Source: Streptomyces luteogriseus (GTDB lineage Bacteria; Actinomycetota; Actinomycetes; Streptomycetales; Streptomycetaceae). From it: a DNA stretch of 64,000 nucleotides. The DNA lies in NCBI RefSeq assembly GCF_014205055.1, contig NZ_JACHMS010000001.1:3038001-3102000 (forward strand), written 5' to 3'. Below are positions 46,522 through 55,086 of the stretch, piece by piece (the first letter of the stretch is position 1; every line of letters starts with the position of its first letter). The position numbers and the translations under genes are program-made. The notes under the pieces were generated by a model. The model searched no databases. It was not told where the DNA came from and saw nothing but the letters and a program-made list of their open reading frames with translations.

Positions 46522-49236
46522 CTGACTACGTTCCGAGAGCTCGGAATCCTCCCCGAGACCGCCGAGGCCCTGGAGGCCGTCGGCATCATGACTCCCTTCC
46601 CCATCCAGGAGATGACGCTTCCCGTCGCCCTCTCGGGCAAGGACGTCATCGGCCAGGCCAAGACCGGCACCGGCAAGACGCTGGGCTTCGGCCTCCCGCT
46701 CCTCGAGCGCGTCACCGTCCCCGCCGACGTCGAGGCCGGGCGCGCCAAGCCCGAGGACCTCACCGACGCCCCGCAGGCACTCATCGTCGTCCCCACGCGC
46801 GAGCTGTGCACGCAGGTCACCAACGACCTCCAGACCGCGGGCAAGGCACGCAACGTGCGCGTCCTCGCCATCTACGGCGGCCGGGCCTACGAGCCCCAGG
46901 TCGAGGCCCTGAAGAAGGGCATCGACGTGGTCGTCGGCACCCCGGGCCGGCTGCTCGACCTCGCCGGGCAGAAGAAGCTGAACCTGAAGCACGTGAAGTG
47001 CCTGGTTCTCGACGAGGCCGACGAGATGCTCGACCTGGGCTTCCTGCCCGACGTCGAGAAGATCATCAACATGCTTCCGGTGCGGCGTCAGACCATGCTG
47101 TTCTCGGCCACCATGCCGGGCGCGGTCATCGGCCTGGCCCGCCGCTACATGTCGCAGCCCACGCACATCAGCGCCACCTCCCCGGACGACGCGGGCGCGA
47201 CGGTCGCGAACACGAAGCAGTTCATCTACCGCGCGCACAACATGGACAAGCCCGAGATGGTGTCGCGCATACTGCAGGCCGACGGCCGGGGACTCGTCAT
47301 GGTCTTCTGCCGCACCAAGCGCACGGCGGCCGACCTGGCCGACCAGCTCAAGCAGCGCGGCTTCGCCTCCGGCGCGGTCCACGGCGACCTCGGCCAGGGC
47401 GCCCGCGAGCAGGCCCTGCGCGCCTTCCGCAACGGCAAGGTGGACGTGCTCGTCTGCACCGACGTCGCCGCCCGTGGCATCGACGTCGAGGGCGTGACAC
47501 ACGTCATCAACTACCAGTCGCCGGAAGAGGAGAAGACGTACCTGCACCGCATCGGCCGGACCGGTCGCGCGGGCGCGAAGGGTACGGCGATCACCCTGGT
47601 CGACTGGGACGACATCCCGCGCTGGCAGCTGATCAACAAGGCGCTGGACCTGGGCTTCAGCGACCCGCCGGAGACGTACTCCACGTCTCCGCACTTCTAC
47701 ACCGACCTCGGCATCCCCGAGGGCACGAAGGGCGTTCTGCCGCGCTCGGAGCGTACGCGCGCCGGGCTGGACGCGGAGGAGCTCGAGGACCTGGGCGAGC
47801 CGGGCGGCCGCGGACCGCGCGGACGCGGCGGCCGGGGTGGCCGCGGCGACCGGGACGAGTCCCGTTCGGCCGACCGCGAGCGCTCGTCGCGTACGCCGCG
47901 TCGCCGCCGCCGTACCCGTGGCGGGGCCGCGCTGGACGGGGCGCCGGAGTCCACCGGCGCCACCGCACCGGACACCACGGCCACCGGCGGTGCCGCCGAG
48001 GCGGACGCCGTGACGGCTCCGCGCACGCCGCGTCGCCGTCGCCGCACCCGCGGTGGGGCGCAGTCCGAGCAGGCTCAGGTCGCGGCGGTCGAGTCCCCGG
48101 CGTCCGAGCAGGCGGAGACCGCCGTCGCCACGGCGGAGGGCACGGCCACGGTGACGGAAGCCGCTGAGACCGCTGAGAAGCCGCGTCGGCGCCGTACGCG
48201 CCGATCGGAGACGCCGGCGGCGGAGACCGAGGCCGCGGTGACGCCGTCGGCCACGGAGTCGGCGATCGTCGCCGAGGCCCCGGCCACCGCGGAAGCTGCG
48301 CTGCCCGAGGCCGCCGCCAAGCCGCGTCGCCGCACCCGCAAGGCCACGGCGTCCGCCGCCGAGACGGCGGTCGACACGGCCGAGGGGACCCCCGAGTCCA
48401 CGCCGGAGCCGACGGAGACGAAGCCGCGCCGCACCCGCAAGACGGCCGCTAAGGCCGAGGCGAGCGTCGACACGGCCGAGGCGTCCGAGGCCAAGCCGCG
48501 CCGCACGCGCAAGGCAGCGGCCGCGGTGGAGGACGCCACCGCCGAAACGGCAGAGGCGAAGCCCAGGCGTACGCGCAAGGCGACGACGGCGGCCGAGACC
48601 GCGCTCGACACGGCGGAGGCCACCGAGGCCAAGCCGCGCCGCCGCACCCGCAAGACCGCCGAGAGCGCCGAGACCGCGGGTACGCCCACGGCCGCCACGG
48701 TCGAGGCTCCCGACGCCGCGGAGGCGAAGCCCCGTCGCACCCGCAAGGCCGCCGCCCCGGCTGAGGCCGCCGTGGACACGGCCGAGGGCACGGAGGCCAA
48801 ACCGCGCCGCCGCACCCGTAAGGCAGCCGAGGCCGCCCCGGCCGTCGCCGAGATCCCGGCCCAGACGGCTCAGGAGCCGGAGGCCGCCGAGGCCAAGCCG
48901 CGCCGGACGCGCAAGACCGCTGCCGCTGCCCCGGACGCGGAGGCCGTCGAGGCCAAGCCGCGCCGGACGCGGAAGTCCGCCGCCCCGGCGGAGGCCGCCG
49001 TCGACACGGCCGAGGGCACGGAGGCCAAACCGCGCCGCCGCACCCGTAAGGCAGCCGAGCCCACCGAGATCCCCGCACAGGCGGATCAGGAGCCGGAGGC
49101 CGCCGCCAAGCCGCGCCGTACGCGCAAGGCGACCACGGCCGCCGCGGCCGCTGCTTCGGAGGACGCGGCGGAGGCGAAGCCCAGGGCCCGCCGCACCCGC
49201 AAGGCCGCCGCCACCGCGGAGCCCACGGAGGGCTGA
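46522..49236 (+). CDS. DEAD-box RNA helicase with long basic repeat tail, CTG start
   Basis: 904 residues if started at CTG 46522. The conserved DEAD-box N-terminus (TTFRELGILPETAEALEAVGI, with the Q-motif Phe) lies upstream of the first ATG (46588). No ATG, GTG or TTG occurs between the in-frame stop at 46471 and CTG 46522, which has AAGAGG upstream. Motifs: PFPIQ (Q), AKTGTGKT, PTRELCTQV, GTPGRLLD, VLDEADEML, SATMP, VFCRTKRTAADLA, DVAARGIDV and HRIGRTGR. Residues about 415-904 are a tail with three PRRRRRTRGG units and about 13 KPRR(R)TRK units in Ala/Glu-rich spacers, resembling histone H1 tails. It is probably cold-shock/RNA-remodelling related; the tail likely binds RNA or DNA. A terminator follows. 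Confidence 0.9.
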   Translation: MTTFRELGILPETAEALEAVGIMTPFPIQEMTLPVALSGKDVIGQAKTGTGKTLGFGLPLLERVTVPADVEAGRAKPEDLTDAPQALIVVPTRELCTQVTNDLQTAGKARNVRVLAIYGGRAYEPQVEALKKGIDVVVGTPGRLLDLAGQKKLNLKHVKCLVLDEADEMLDLGFLPDVEKIINMLPVRRQTMLFSATMPGAVIGLARRYMSQPTHISATSPDDAGATVANTKQFIYRAHNMDKPEMVSRILQADGRGLVMVFCRTKRTAADLADQLKQRGFASGAVHGDLGQGAREQALRAFRNGKVDVLVCTDVAARGIDVEGVTHVINYQSPEEEKTYLHRIGRTGRAGAKGTAITLVDWDDIPRWQLINKALDLGFSDPPETYSTSPHFYTDLGIPEGTKGVLPRSERTRAGLDAEELEDLGEPGGRGPRGRGGRGGRGDRDESRSADRERSSRTPRRRRRTRGGAALDGAPESTGATAPDTTATGGAAEADAVTAPRTPRRRRRTRGGAQSEQAQVAAVESPASEQAETAVATAEGTATVTEAAETAEKPRRRRTRRSETPAAETEAAVTPSATESAIVAEAPATAEAALPEAAAKPRRRTRKATASAAETAVDTAEGTPESTPEPTETKPRRTRKTAAKAEASVDTAEASEAKPRRTRKAAAAVEDATAETAEAKPRRTRKATTAAETALDTAEATEAKPRRRTRKTAESAETAGTPTAATVEAPDAAEAKPRRTRKAAAPAEAAVDTAEGTEAKPRRRTRKAAEAAPAVAEIPAQTAQEPEAAEAKPRRTRKTAAAAPDAEAVEAKPRRTRKSAAPAEAAVDTAEGTEAKPRRRTRKAAEPTEIPAQADQEPEAAAKPRRTRKATTAAAAAASEDAAEAKPRARRTRKAAATAEPTEG

Positions 49237-49252
49237 CACACCCGCCCCTCTG

Positions 49253-49289
49253 CGACGGCCCGGCCCCCTCACGGGGAGCCGGGCCGTCG
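49253..49289 (+). terminator. Terminator of the DEAD-box helicase gene
   Basis: A 12-base perfect stem (49253-49264 with 49278-49289), extended by four more pairs past a bulged A, lies 17 bases after the stop. Confidence 0.85.
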
Positions 49290-49319
49290 GCGTTCACCCA
49301 GGGCACAGTGCCCGACCCC

Positions 49320-49756
49320 GCCGAACCGCCCGGGCACCGCTCGACTCCCCAGCCGATCTCCACACGGGGCACGGCGCGGGTTCCGCCGAGCCCCACCCCG
49401 GGGCGCCGCCGCACCCCGCCAGTCCCCACCCCGGGTGGACAGCATCACTCCCCGCCAGTCCCCACCCGGGTGGGGCGTCGGTCTCCGCCGAGTCGCCCGG
49501 GACGCATCTCAACTCCCCAGCCGACCTCATCCGGCACACAGCACCGGTCCCCGTCGATTCCCATCCGACACACAGCACCGGTCCCCGCCGACCCCCACCC
49601 AGCGCATGCCGATCCCCACCCAGCGCATCGCGCCGGTCTCCGTCGGTCGCCCACCCCGGGGCACAGCACCGCCGCCCCCTACCCGGGCACACACCACCAC
49701 TCCCCACCGACCCCACACCCGGGCACACAGCGCCACTCCCTCCCCCACCCCCACCC
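49320..49756. repeat. C-rich degenerate repeat region with G-quadruplex motif
   Basis: This 437-base block has no convincing gene. Degenerate units such as CACAGCACCGGTCCCCG and CCCACCCGGGCACACA recur, and a larger element (CCCGGG...ACTCCCCAGCCGA) appears near 49330 and 49495. At 49738-49756 four C-runs of 3, 5, 5 and 3 with single-base loops make a G-quadruplex motif on the minus strand, ending 14 bases before the next gene. With the terminator it accounts for the whole 534-base gap. Confidence 0.75.
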
Positions 49757-49770
49757 GCTACCCTCGCCCC

Positions 49771-50649
49771 GTGACCAGCCACCCCGCCTTCCCTCCGCCC
49801 CCCGGCGCCCGCGCCTACGCCCTGCGCACCTCGCGCGGTGAGTTCGCCGTCGTCGACTCGTCGCCGTCGCCGGAGGCGGGTGGGGAGGAGCGCGGAGTCG
49901 TCCTGATGCTGCCCGGGTTCACCGGCAGCAAGGAGGACTTCAGGCTGCTCCATGAGCCGCTCGCACAGCGGGGGTACCGGGTCGTCGCCGTGGACGGGCG
50001 GGGGCAGCACGAGTCGACGGGTCCCCTGGACGACGAGTCCGTCTACGCGCAGCGGGAGCTCGCGCGGGACGTGCTCGCGCAGGCCGCGGCGCTGGGCGGG
50101 CCCGTGCACCTGGTGGGGCATTCGCTCGGCGGGCAGATCGCCCGTGCGGCCGTGCTGCTCGACCACTCCCCGTTCGTCTCGTTCACCCTGGTCTCGTCCG
50201 GCCCGGCGGAGATCTCCGTCTCCCAGCAACAGCGTGTGAAGCTGCTGCGGGACGCGCTCGCCGTGCTGTCGATGGCGGAGGTGTGGGAGGCCATCGAGGC
50301 CATGGGGCCGCCGGAGGAAGTCGGCGGGCCGGCCCGCGGCCTCGGCGACCAGGACCAGTTGCGGCGCCGCTGGCTGGGCCACAGCCCGGCCCAACTGCTG
50401 GCGACCGGGCGCCAGTTGTGCACCGAGCCGGACCGCGTGGCCGAACTCGCCGCGGTCCCGCTGCCGTTCCACGTCCTGTCGGGTACGCACGACGACACCT
50501 GGCCGGTGGCGATCCTGGACGACATGGCCCTGCGACTGGACGCGCACCGCACGGTCATCACCGGGGCCGAGCACTCCCCCAACGCCGACCAGCCGCTCCC
50601 GACGGCCCACGCCCTCGCCGACTTCTGGGACGGCCTGGGACGGCCGTAG
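49771..50649 (+). CDS. Alpha/beta hydrolase
   Basis: 292 residues from GTG 49771, chosen because MTSHPAFPPPPGARAYALRTSRGEFAVVDS begins normal coding composition, whereas the upstream frame is Pro/His-rich repeat. VVLMLPGFTGSKEDFRLLHEPLAQRGYRVVAVDGRGQHES, nucleophile elbow VGHSLGGQIA, acid in VLSGTHDDTWPV and His in GAEHSPNAD complete the triad. No Shine-Dalgarno sequence is visible, and the gene lies directly behind the G-quadruplex motif. The substrate is unknown. Confidence 0.85.
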   Translation: MTSHPAFPPPPGARAYALRTSRGEFAVVDSSPSPEAGGEERGVVLMLPGFTGSKEDFRLLHEPLAQRGYRVVAVDGRGQHESTGPLDDESVYAQRELARDVLAQAAALGGPVHLVGHSLGGQIARAAVLLDHSPFVSFTLVSSGPAEISVSQQQRVKLLRDALAVLSMAEVWEAIEAMGPPEEVGGPARGLGDQDQLRRRWLGHSPAQLLATGRQLCTEPDRVAELAAVPLPFHVLSGTHDDTWPVAILDDMALRLDAHRTVITGAEHSPNADQPLPTAHALADFWDGLGRP

Positions 50650-50675
50650 TCACCTGGCCGGCATCCGGACAGGCC

Positions 50676-51569
50676 CTAGTACTGCGTCCGCAGATGCTCC
50701 CAGAAGCCGTCGCGCAGCGCCCGTCTGAGATCCGCCTGACCGCGCAGCGAGTACTGCAGGAGGCCCTCCGCCTCCACGAGCAGGTCCTGGTCCACCGACC
50801 CGGGCAGGTAGGGGTGCCCGGGCAGCAGCTCCACCAGCGTGTCCCGGCCGCGTGCCGCCAGCCACTTCGCCGCGATCTGCGCGCCCACGAACCGCACGTT
50901 CTCGCGGGTGGGCCGGTTCGCGGCCGTCTCGTAGGCGGGGGCGGTGCGGCGGGAGACGTACGGCTTGAAGAAGTCGAGGTCCAAGGTGCGCTGGCTGTCG
51001 ACCTCCCACAGCAGGGGTTCGGCCTGGTTGCGGCCCTCCGGCGCCTCGATGCCCCAGAGGTGGACCCGGGCGCCGTAGCCCTGGGCCGCCTCCACCGCCG
51101 AGACCAGGTCCTCGTCGCCGCCGAGCAGGGCCGCGTCGCTGATGGCGCGGTGCCGGGCGAGGGACTCCAGGTCGGAGCGGATGAGTGAGTCGACGCCCTT
51201 CTGCTGGTTGTTGGCGTTGAGGTTGCCGAGGCGCACCTTGACGTCCGGAAGTTCCGCGATGGTCTGCTGCTCGGCCGTGTGGATGCGGCGCCGGGCACCG
51301 TCGTACCAGTAGACGCGCAGCAGCCGACTGTCCGCGAAGATCGTGCGGGCCCTGTCGATGAGCGCGTCGATCAGGCCCTCGGCGTCCAGATCGAAGGCGC
51401 GGCGGTCCTCCGTGCCGGCGACGAGGCGTCCCGCGGCCGCGTACAGATACCCGGCATCGACGAAGATCGCATGGGTCGAGGGCGTCTTCGCCACCTCGGC
51501 GAGCATGCGCTGGAGCAGCTCGTTGGTGCGGTCGATGCGGGTGTGGAGGGCCGCCAGGTCGTCGTTCAT
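50676..51569 (-). CDS. NYN domain (PIN-like) putative ribonuclease
   Basis: 297 residues from ATG 51569 (an ATG at 51578 is in frame). After an N-terminal helix (DDLAALHTRIDRTNELLQRMLAEVAKTPS), the NYN/PIN-like fold shows the acidic metal site in HAIFVDAGYLYAAAG, the conserved KGVDSLIRSDLESLARH and the aspartates of ISDAALLGGDEDLVSAVEAAQGYGARVHLWG. NYN proteins are Mg-dependent RNases in RNA processing. A C-terminal region of about 80 residues (VRFVGAQIAAKWLAARGRDTLVELLPGHPYLPGSVDQDLLVEAEG) resembles a winged-helix/OST-like appendage. It converges with the hydrolase gene. Confidence 0.85.
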   Translation of the reverse strand: MNDDLAALHTRIDRTNELLQRMLAEVAKTPSTHAIFVDAGYLYAAAGRLVAGTEDRRAFDLDAEGLIDALIDRARTIFADSRLLRVYWYDGARRRIHTAEQQTIAELPDVKVRLGNLNANNQQKGVDSLIRSDLESLARHRAISDAALLGGDEDLVSAVEAAQGYGARVHLWGIEAPEGRNQAEPLLWEVDSQRTLDLDFFKPYVSRRTAPAYETAANRPTRENVRFVGAQIAAKWLAARGRDTLVELLPGHPYLPGSVDQDLLVEAEGLLQYSLRGQADLRRALRDGFWEHLRTQY

Positions 51570-51679
51570 CACCCCCATTGTCCCGGTGGTCACGCTGCGA
51601 ACACAACTGCTCCCGGTCGGTCCCGTAACGACACTCTTACGGCTTGGTAATTAGCCGTTCGAAAAATTTCCTTAGCGTA

Positions 51680-51707
51680 GGGAATGTTTGACCCCTGCAT
51701 CCCTGTT
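51680..51707 (+). promoter_or_regulatory. SigR/ECF-type promoter
   Basis: GGGAAT (51680-51685), a 19-base spacer and GTT (51705-51707) fit the SigR/SigE-class consensus. It lies in an AT-rich patch about 90 bases before a 50-residue gene. The match is as good as that for moeZ, but the target has no known redox role. Confidence 0.5.
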
Positions 51708-51796
51708 GACCCATACGGAACACCATGCACGGGCCTGGTGGGCCGCACACCCAAGTAGTTCTCCTCAGGAGGATGACCAGACGAAGGGAGAAGCCC

Positions 51797-51949
51797 TTGC
51801 GCTTCGAAATCATGCGACTCGACGACGTCGACGGCACACCTGTGGACTCGACCGTTGTGGACGCCGCCTCCGTCAACCGCATCGTTCAGCAGGCGGCCGC
51901 CATAGGGCAGCGCCTCTGGATTCGCCCGGCCGAGACCACGGCCTCATAA
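51797..51949 (+). CDS. 50-residue conserved-type small protein
   Basis: TTG 51797 with AAGGGAG seven bases upstream gives 50 residues beginning MRFEIMRLDDVDGTPVDSTVV and ending RLWIRPAETTAS. The longer open frame to 51725 lacks a ribosome site. Sequence alternation suggests a small alpha/beta fold (VDAASVNRIVQQAAAIGQRLWIRP). I recall similar short proteins in streptomycetes but no function. It is probably expressed from the ECF-type promoter at 51680-51707. Confidence 0.7.
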   Translation: MRFEIMRLDDVDGTPVDSTVVDAASVNRIVQQAAAIGQRLWIRPAETTAS

Positions 51950-52091
51950 CGCGCGCGCAGCTCTCCCATACTTCGCAGCCCCCGCCCGGCATCGGCCGTG
52001 CGGGGGCTCCGCTGTTGCGGACCTCCCTGGCCGGGGGCGTACTGGCTGAGGGGGCACGGCGCGAACCAGAACGGGACGGTGGAGCATGTCG

Positions 52092-54191
52092 GTGACGGAC
52101 CGGGCGCACAGGGAACTGCACCAGCAGGCCGCCGCCGAGGCCGCACAGCGCTACGAGGACTCGGCCGCGGAACGTGAGCGGGTCGAGGGCAGGCTGGCAG
52201 CCGGTGTGCGGTTCCCGGACTCCCCGGACGCGCTCGCGGTGCGCGCCGACCGGATCCTCGGCCGGGGCGGTCTGTCACCCTCGGCGGTGGTGGCGGACAT
52301 CCACCGCGAGGCCATGGACCTGCCCGACGCCAACGAGCGGATCATCGACCTGTCCAACGAGCTCCAGGCCTGGAGCTTCCTGCCACGCGGGGTCAGGGCC
52401 GGGGCCACGGTCGCCCGGATCACCCGGCGGCGCGACGGCCGGGAGCTGCCGCACGGCACCGGCTTCCTGGTCTCGCCGCGGCTGCTGATGACCAACCACC
52501 ACGTCCTGCCCGACGAGAGCTTCGCCCGCACCTGCTTCGCGGAGTTCAACGCCCAGGTCACGGCCGACAACCTGCCCGACACCGTCGTCCGGATGGAACT
52601 CGACCCGGGGGCCTTCTTCGCCGCGGACCGGCGACTCGACTTCGCCCTCGTGGCGGTGAAGCCCGCCCAGGACGGCCCCGCCCCGGGCGAGATCTTCGGC
52701 TGGAACCGGCTGAGCGTGCAGATCGGCAAGCTGGTGCTCGGCGAGAAGGTGAACATCATCGGCCACCCCTCGGGACGGCTGAAGGAGATCGCGCTGCGCG
52801 ACAACGCGGTGCTCGTCCGCCTGGACGACTTCGTCCACTACACGACCGACACCGAGCCGGGGAACTCCGGCTCCCCCGTCTTCAACGACCAGTGGGAGGT
52901 CGTGGCGCTGCACCACAGCGGCGTGCCGAAGAAGGACAACCAGGGCCGTGTCCTGCGCAAGGACGGCCGGCCCTGGCAGCAGGGCGACGGCGACGACGCC
53001 ATCGAGTGGGTCGCCAACGAGGGGGTCCGGATCAGCTCGATCCTCAAGCACCTGGCGGGGCTGGACCTCGACCCGGCTCGGCGTGCCCTGCTGACCGAGA
53101 TGGGTCCGGACGCCGGCCTGGACCAGGCCATGGCCACCGCACCGCCCCTCCCCGCGGCGGCCCCCGCGCCACAGCCCGGGAGGACGGACGCGGTACCGGG
53201 TGTGACGACACCGCCGGTCCCCGGCGTCCCGGTGACGGTCCCCGTGACCGAGAGCGAGAGGGAGGCCCAGCGGCCCAGGGCCGGACTCCGGGCCCGCGGC
53301 ACCGCCTTCGGCGGCCGTCAGCACCTGGTCTTCCTGCACGGCCGGGACCAGCAGGAGAAGTACCCCGACGAACTCCGCCTGTCCTGGACGGCCGGCCTGA
53401 ACCGCGGACTCACCCTCGCGTCCATGCCCACGCTCGACCCGGAGGACGTGTGGTTCCCGTTCTACGGCACGAGACTGCACGACCTCGTGAGCGGCAGGGA
53501 GAGCACGGCGGAGCCCATCGGCCTCGACCGGGTGAGCGCCGCCGCTGCCGCCGAGGTGTTCGCCGCGGAGTCCCCCACCGGCTCCTACGAGCAGCTGCTC
53601 CGCGAGGCGGCCGCCCGGGCCGGCATGCCCCAGAACGGGCCTGCGACCACCGAGGGATTCGGTTCGGGCCTGGTCGGGGCGCTGCACCGGCCCCTGAGCT
53701 GGCTGGCCGCCAGGTCCGACCTGGACGAGTGGACCATCGCCACGTTCCTGCGGGACGTCGACCTGTACCTCGGCGACAGCGCCGTGCGGCAGGCGGTGCT
53801 GGACGGCGTCATGGAGACGATGCCGACCAGCGGCGAACTGGTGCTGGTCACGCACAGCCTGGGCACGGTCGTCGGCATGGACCTGCTGACCCGGCTCCCG
53901 GACGGCCTGGACCCCGTCCTGCTGGTCACCGCGGGCAGCCCGCTCGGCTTGGACGGCGTCAACGAACGGCTCCTCACCCGAGGCCCGCAGCGGCCGCCCC
54001 GGGTGCGTGACTGGGTGAACGTCTGGTGCCCCACCGACGCGGTGGCCATCGGCTGCCCCCTGGAGGACGAACGGTGGGGGAAGCTCACCCAGCTGGCCGT
54101 CTCCAACGGCCGCGACCGCGCGCACAAGATCGAGGAGTACCTCGGCCACCCCAAGGCTGCCCAGGAGATCCGCGGTGTCCTCCGGGCCTGA
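52092..54191 (+). CDS. Trypsin-like serine protease fused to alpha/beta hydrolase
   Basis: 699 residues from GTG 52092 (GGAG seven bases upstream); an ATG at 52086 has its SD-like sequence too close. No signal peptide. An N-terminal helical region of about 95 residues precedes a chymotrypsin-fold protease with an intact triad: LLMTNHHVLP (His, about 137), RRLDFALVAV (Asp, about 183) and TEPGNSGSPVFND (Ser, about 259). A Pro-rich linker (about 345-400) leads to an alpha/beta-hydrolase domain (HLVFLHGRDQQEKYPDELRLSW, ELVLVTHSLGTVVGMDLL with nucleophile Ser). Cytoplasmic trypsin modules with helical N-termini are frequent in bacterial conflict or signalling systems, so an effector that cuts proteins and possibly lipids is plausible but unproven. 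Confidence 0.82.
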   Translation: MTDRAHRELHQQAAAEAAQRYEDSAAERERVEGRLAAGVRFPDSPDALAVRADRILGRGGLSPSAVVADIHREAMDLPDANERIIDLSNELQAWSFLPRGVRAGATVARITRRRDGRELPHGTGFLVSPRLLMTNHHVLPDESFARTCFAEFNAQVTADNLPDTVVRMELDPGAFFAADRRLDFALVAVKPAQDGPAPGEIFGWNRLSVQIGKLVLGEKVNIIGHPSGRLKEIALRDNAVLVRLDDFVHYTTDTEPGNSGSPVFNDQWEVVALHHSGVPKKDNQGRVLRKDGRPWQQGDGDDAIEWVANEGVRISSILKHLAGLDLDPARRALLTEMGPDAGLDQAMATAPPLPAAAPAPQPGRTDAVPGVTTPPVPGVPVTVPVTESEREAQRPRAGLRARGTAFGGRQHLVFLHGRDQQEKYPDELRLSWTAGLNRGLTLASMPTLDPEDVWFPFYGTRLHDLVSGRESTAEPIGLDRVSAAAAAEVFAAESPTGSYEQLLREAAARAGMPQNGPATTEGFGSGLVGALHRPLSWLAARSDLDEWTIATFLRDVDLYLGDSAVRQAVLDGVMETMPTSGELVLVTHSLGTVVGMDLLTRLPDGLDPVLLVTAGSPLGLDGVNERLLTRGPQRPPRVRDWVNVWCPTDAVAIGCPLEDERWGKLTQLAVSNGRDRAHKIEEYLGHPKAAQEIRGVLRA

Positions 54192-54200
54192 CCGGGACCG

Positions 54201-54806
54201 TCAGCTTCCCTGGATCACCTGTGTGACGCCGTTGATGATCTGCTGCACGGCGATCGCGGAGAGCATCATGCCGGCGAGGCGGGTCACCAGGACCACGCCG
54301 CCGTCCTTGATGATCCGGATGATCACCAGCGAGTAGCGCATCACCATCCACAGCACGACGTGGATGGCGAGGATCGCCGCCCACACGGACACCTGCGTGG
54401 CCACGCTGTGGGCCTTCTGCACGGCGAGGATGACCGACACGATCGCCCCGGGCCCGGCCAGCAGCGGCATGCCCAGCGGTACGAGGGCGACGTTCACGTC
54501 CTTGGTCTGCTTCGGCTCGTCGGTCTTGCCGGTGAGCAGGTCCAGCGCGATCAGCAGAAGCAGCAGACCGCCCGCGATCATCAGCGCGGGCACGGACACG
54601 TGCAGATAGTCGAGGATCTGGTGCCCGAGGAGCCCGAACACGGTGATCACACCACCGGCGACACAGACGGCCTGGAAGGCCATCCGCTTCTGCACCTTGC
54701 CGGGGCGGCCGGCGGTGAGCGCGAGGAAGATCGGTGTGATCCCGGGAGGATCCATGATGACGAAGAGGGTCAGGAACAGGGAGCCGAAGACAGCGAGGTC
54801 GAACAT
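54201..54806 (-). CDS. MarC family membrane protein
   Basis: 201 residues from ATG 54806 (MFDLAVFGSLFLTLFVIMDPPGITPIFLALTAG). Six hydrophobic helices and the MDPPG...PIF and LAGPGAIVSVIL motifs define the MarC/UPF0056 family, integral membrane proteins of unknown transport role (not a proven resistance factor despite the name). It converges with the trypsin-hydrolase gene with only 9 bases between stops. Confidence 0.9.
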   Translation of the reverse strand: MFDLAVFGSLFLTLFVIMDPPGITPIFLALTAGRPGKVQKRMAFQAVCVAGGVITVFGLLGHQILDYLHVSVPALMIAGGLLLLLIALDLLTGKTDEPKQTKDVNVALVPLGMPLLAGPGAIVSVILAVQKAHSVATQVSVWAAILAIHVVLWMVMRYSLVIIRIIKDGGVVLVTRLAGMMLSAIAVQQIINGVTQVIQGS

Positions 54807-54906
54807 GAGTGAGCCTTGCGCAAGGGGCCGCCGCCGCGGACAGGCGTCGCGCAGGGCGGAACGCCTGGGCGCAGCGGGCAGCGCCGGGTGAGAGAGAGGG
54901 AAACGG

Positions 54907-55079
54907 CCCTGCAACGGACCTGGGGAACCACGGACCCGAGAATCAACGGACCCACGAGCCAACGGACCAGAGAGCCAGCCAGCGTAGGAGCTAACGGCCT
55001 GCCGGTCCACGGACCAACGGGCTCACGGGCCTACGGGCCAACGGGCCAAACGGGCCAAACGGGCCAACGGGCCAACGGG
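54907..55079. repeat. 9-10 base tandem repeat array upstream of marC-like gene
   Basis: The array is a degenerate series of CAACGGACC-like units (54911-55020), becoming near-perfect ACGGGCCAA units of 8-9 bases at 55021-55079. It fills the 280-base gap between the PHP gene stop and the MarC start, where the marC-like promoter must lie. No other feature is seen in the gap. Confidence 0.85.
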
Positions 55080-55086
55080 AGGGATC

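Noticed and set aside
46180..49272. 1030-residue open frame antisense to the DEAD-box helicase
   Set aside because: It is the mirror of the helicase's repeat-rich tail; composition is Arg/Gly/Leu low-complexity and there is no ribosome site or domain.
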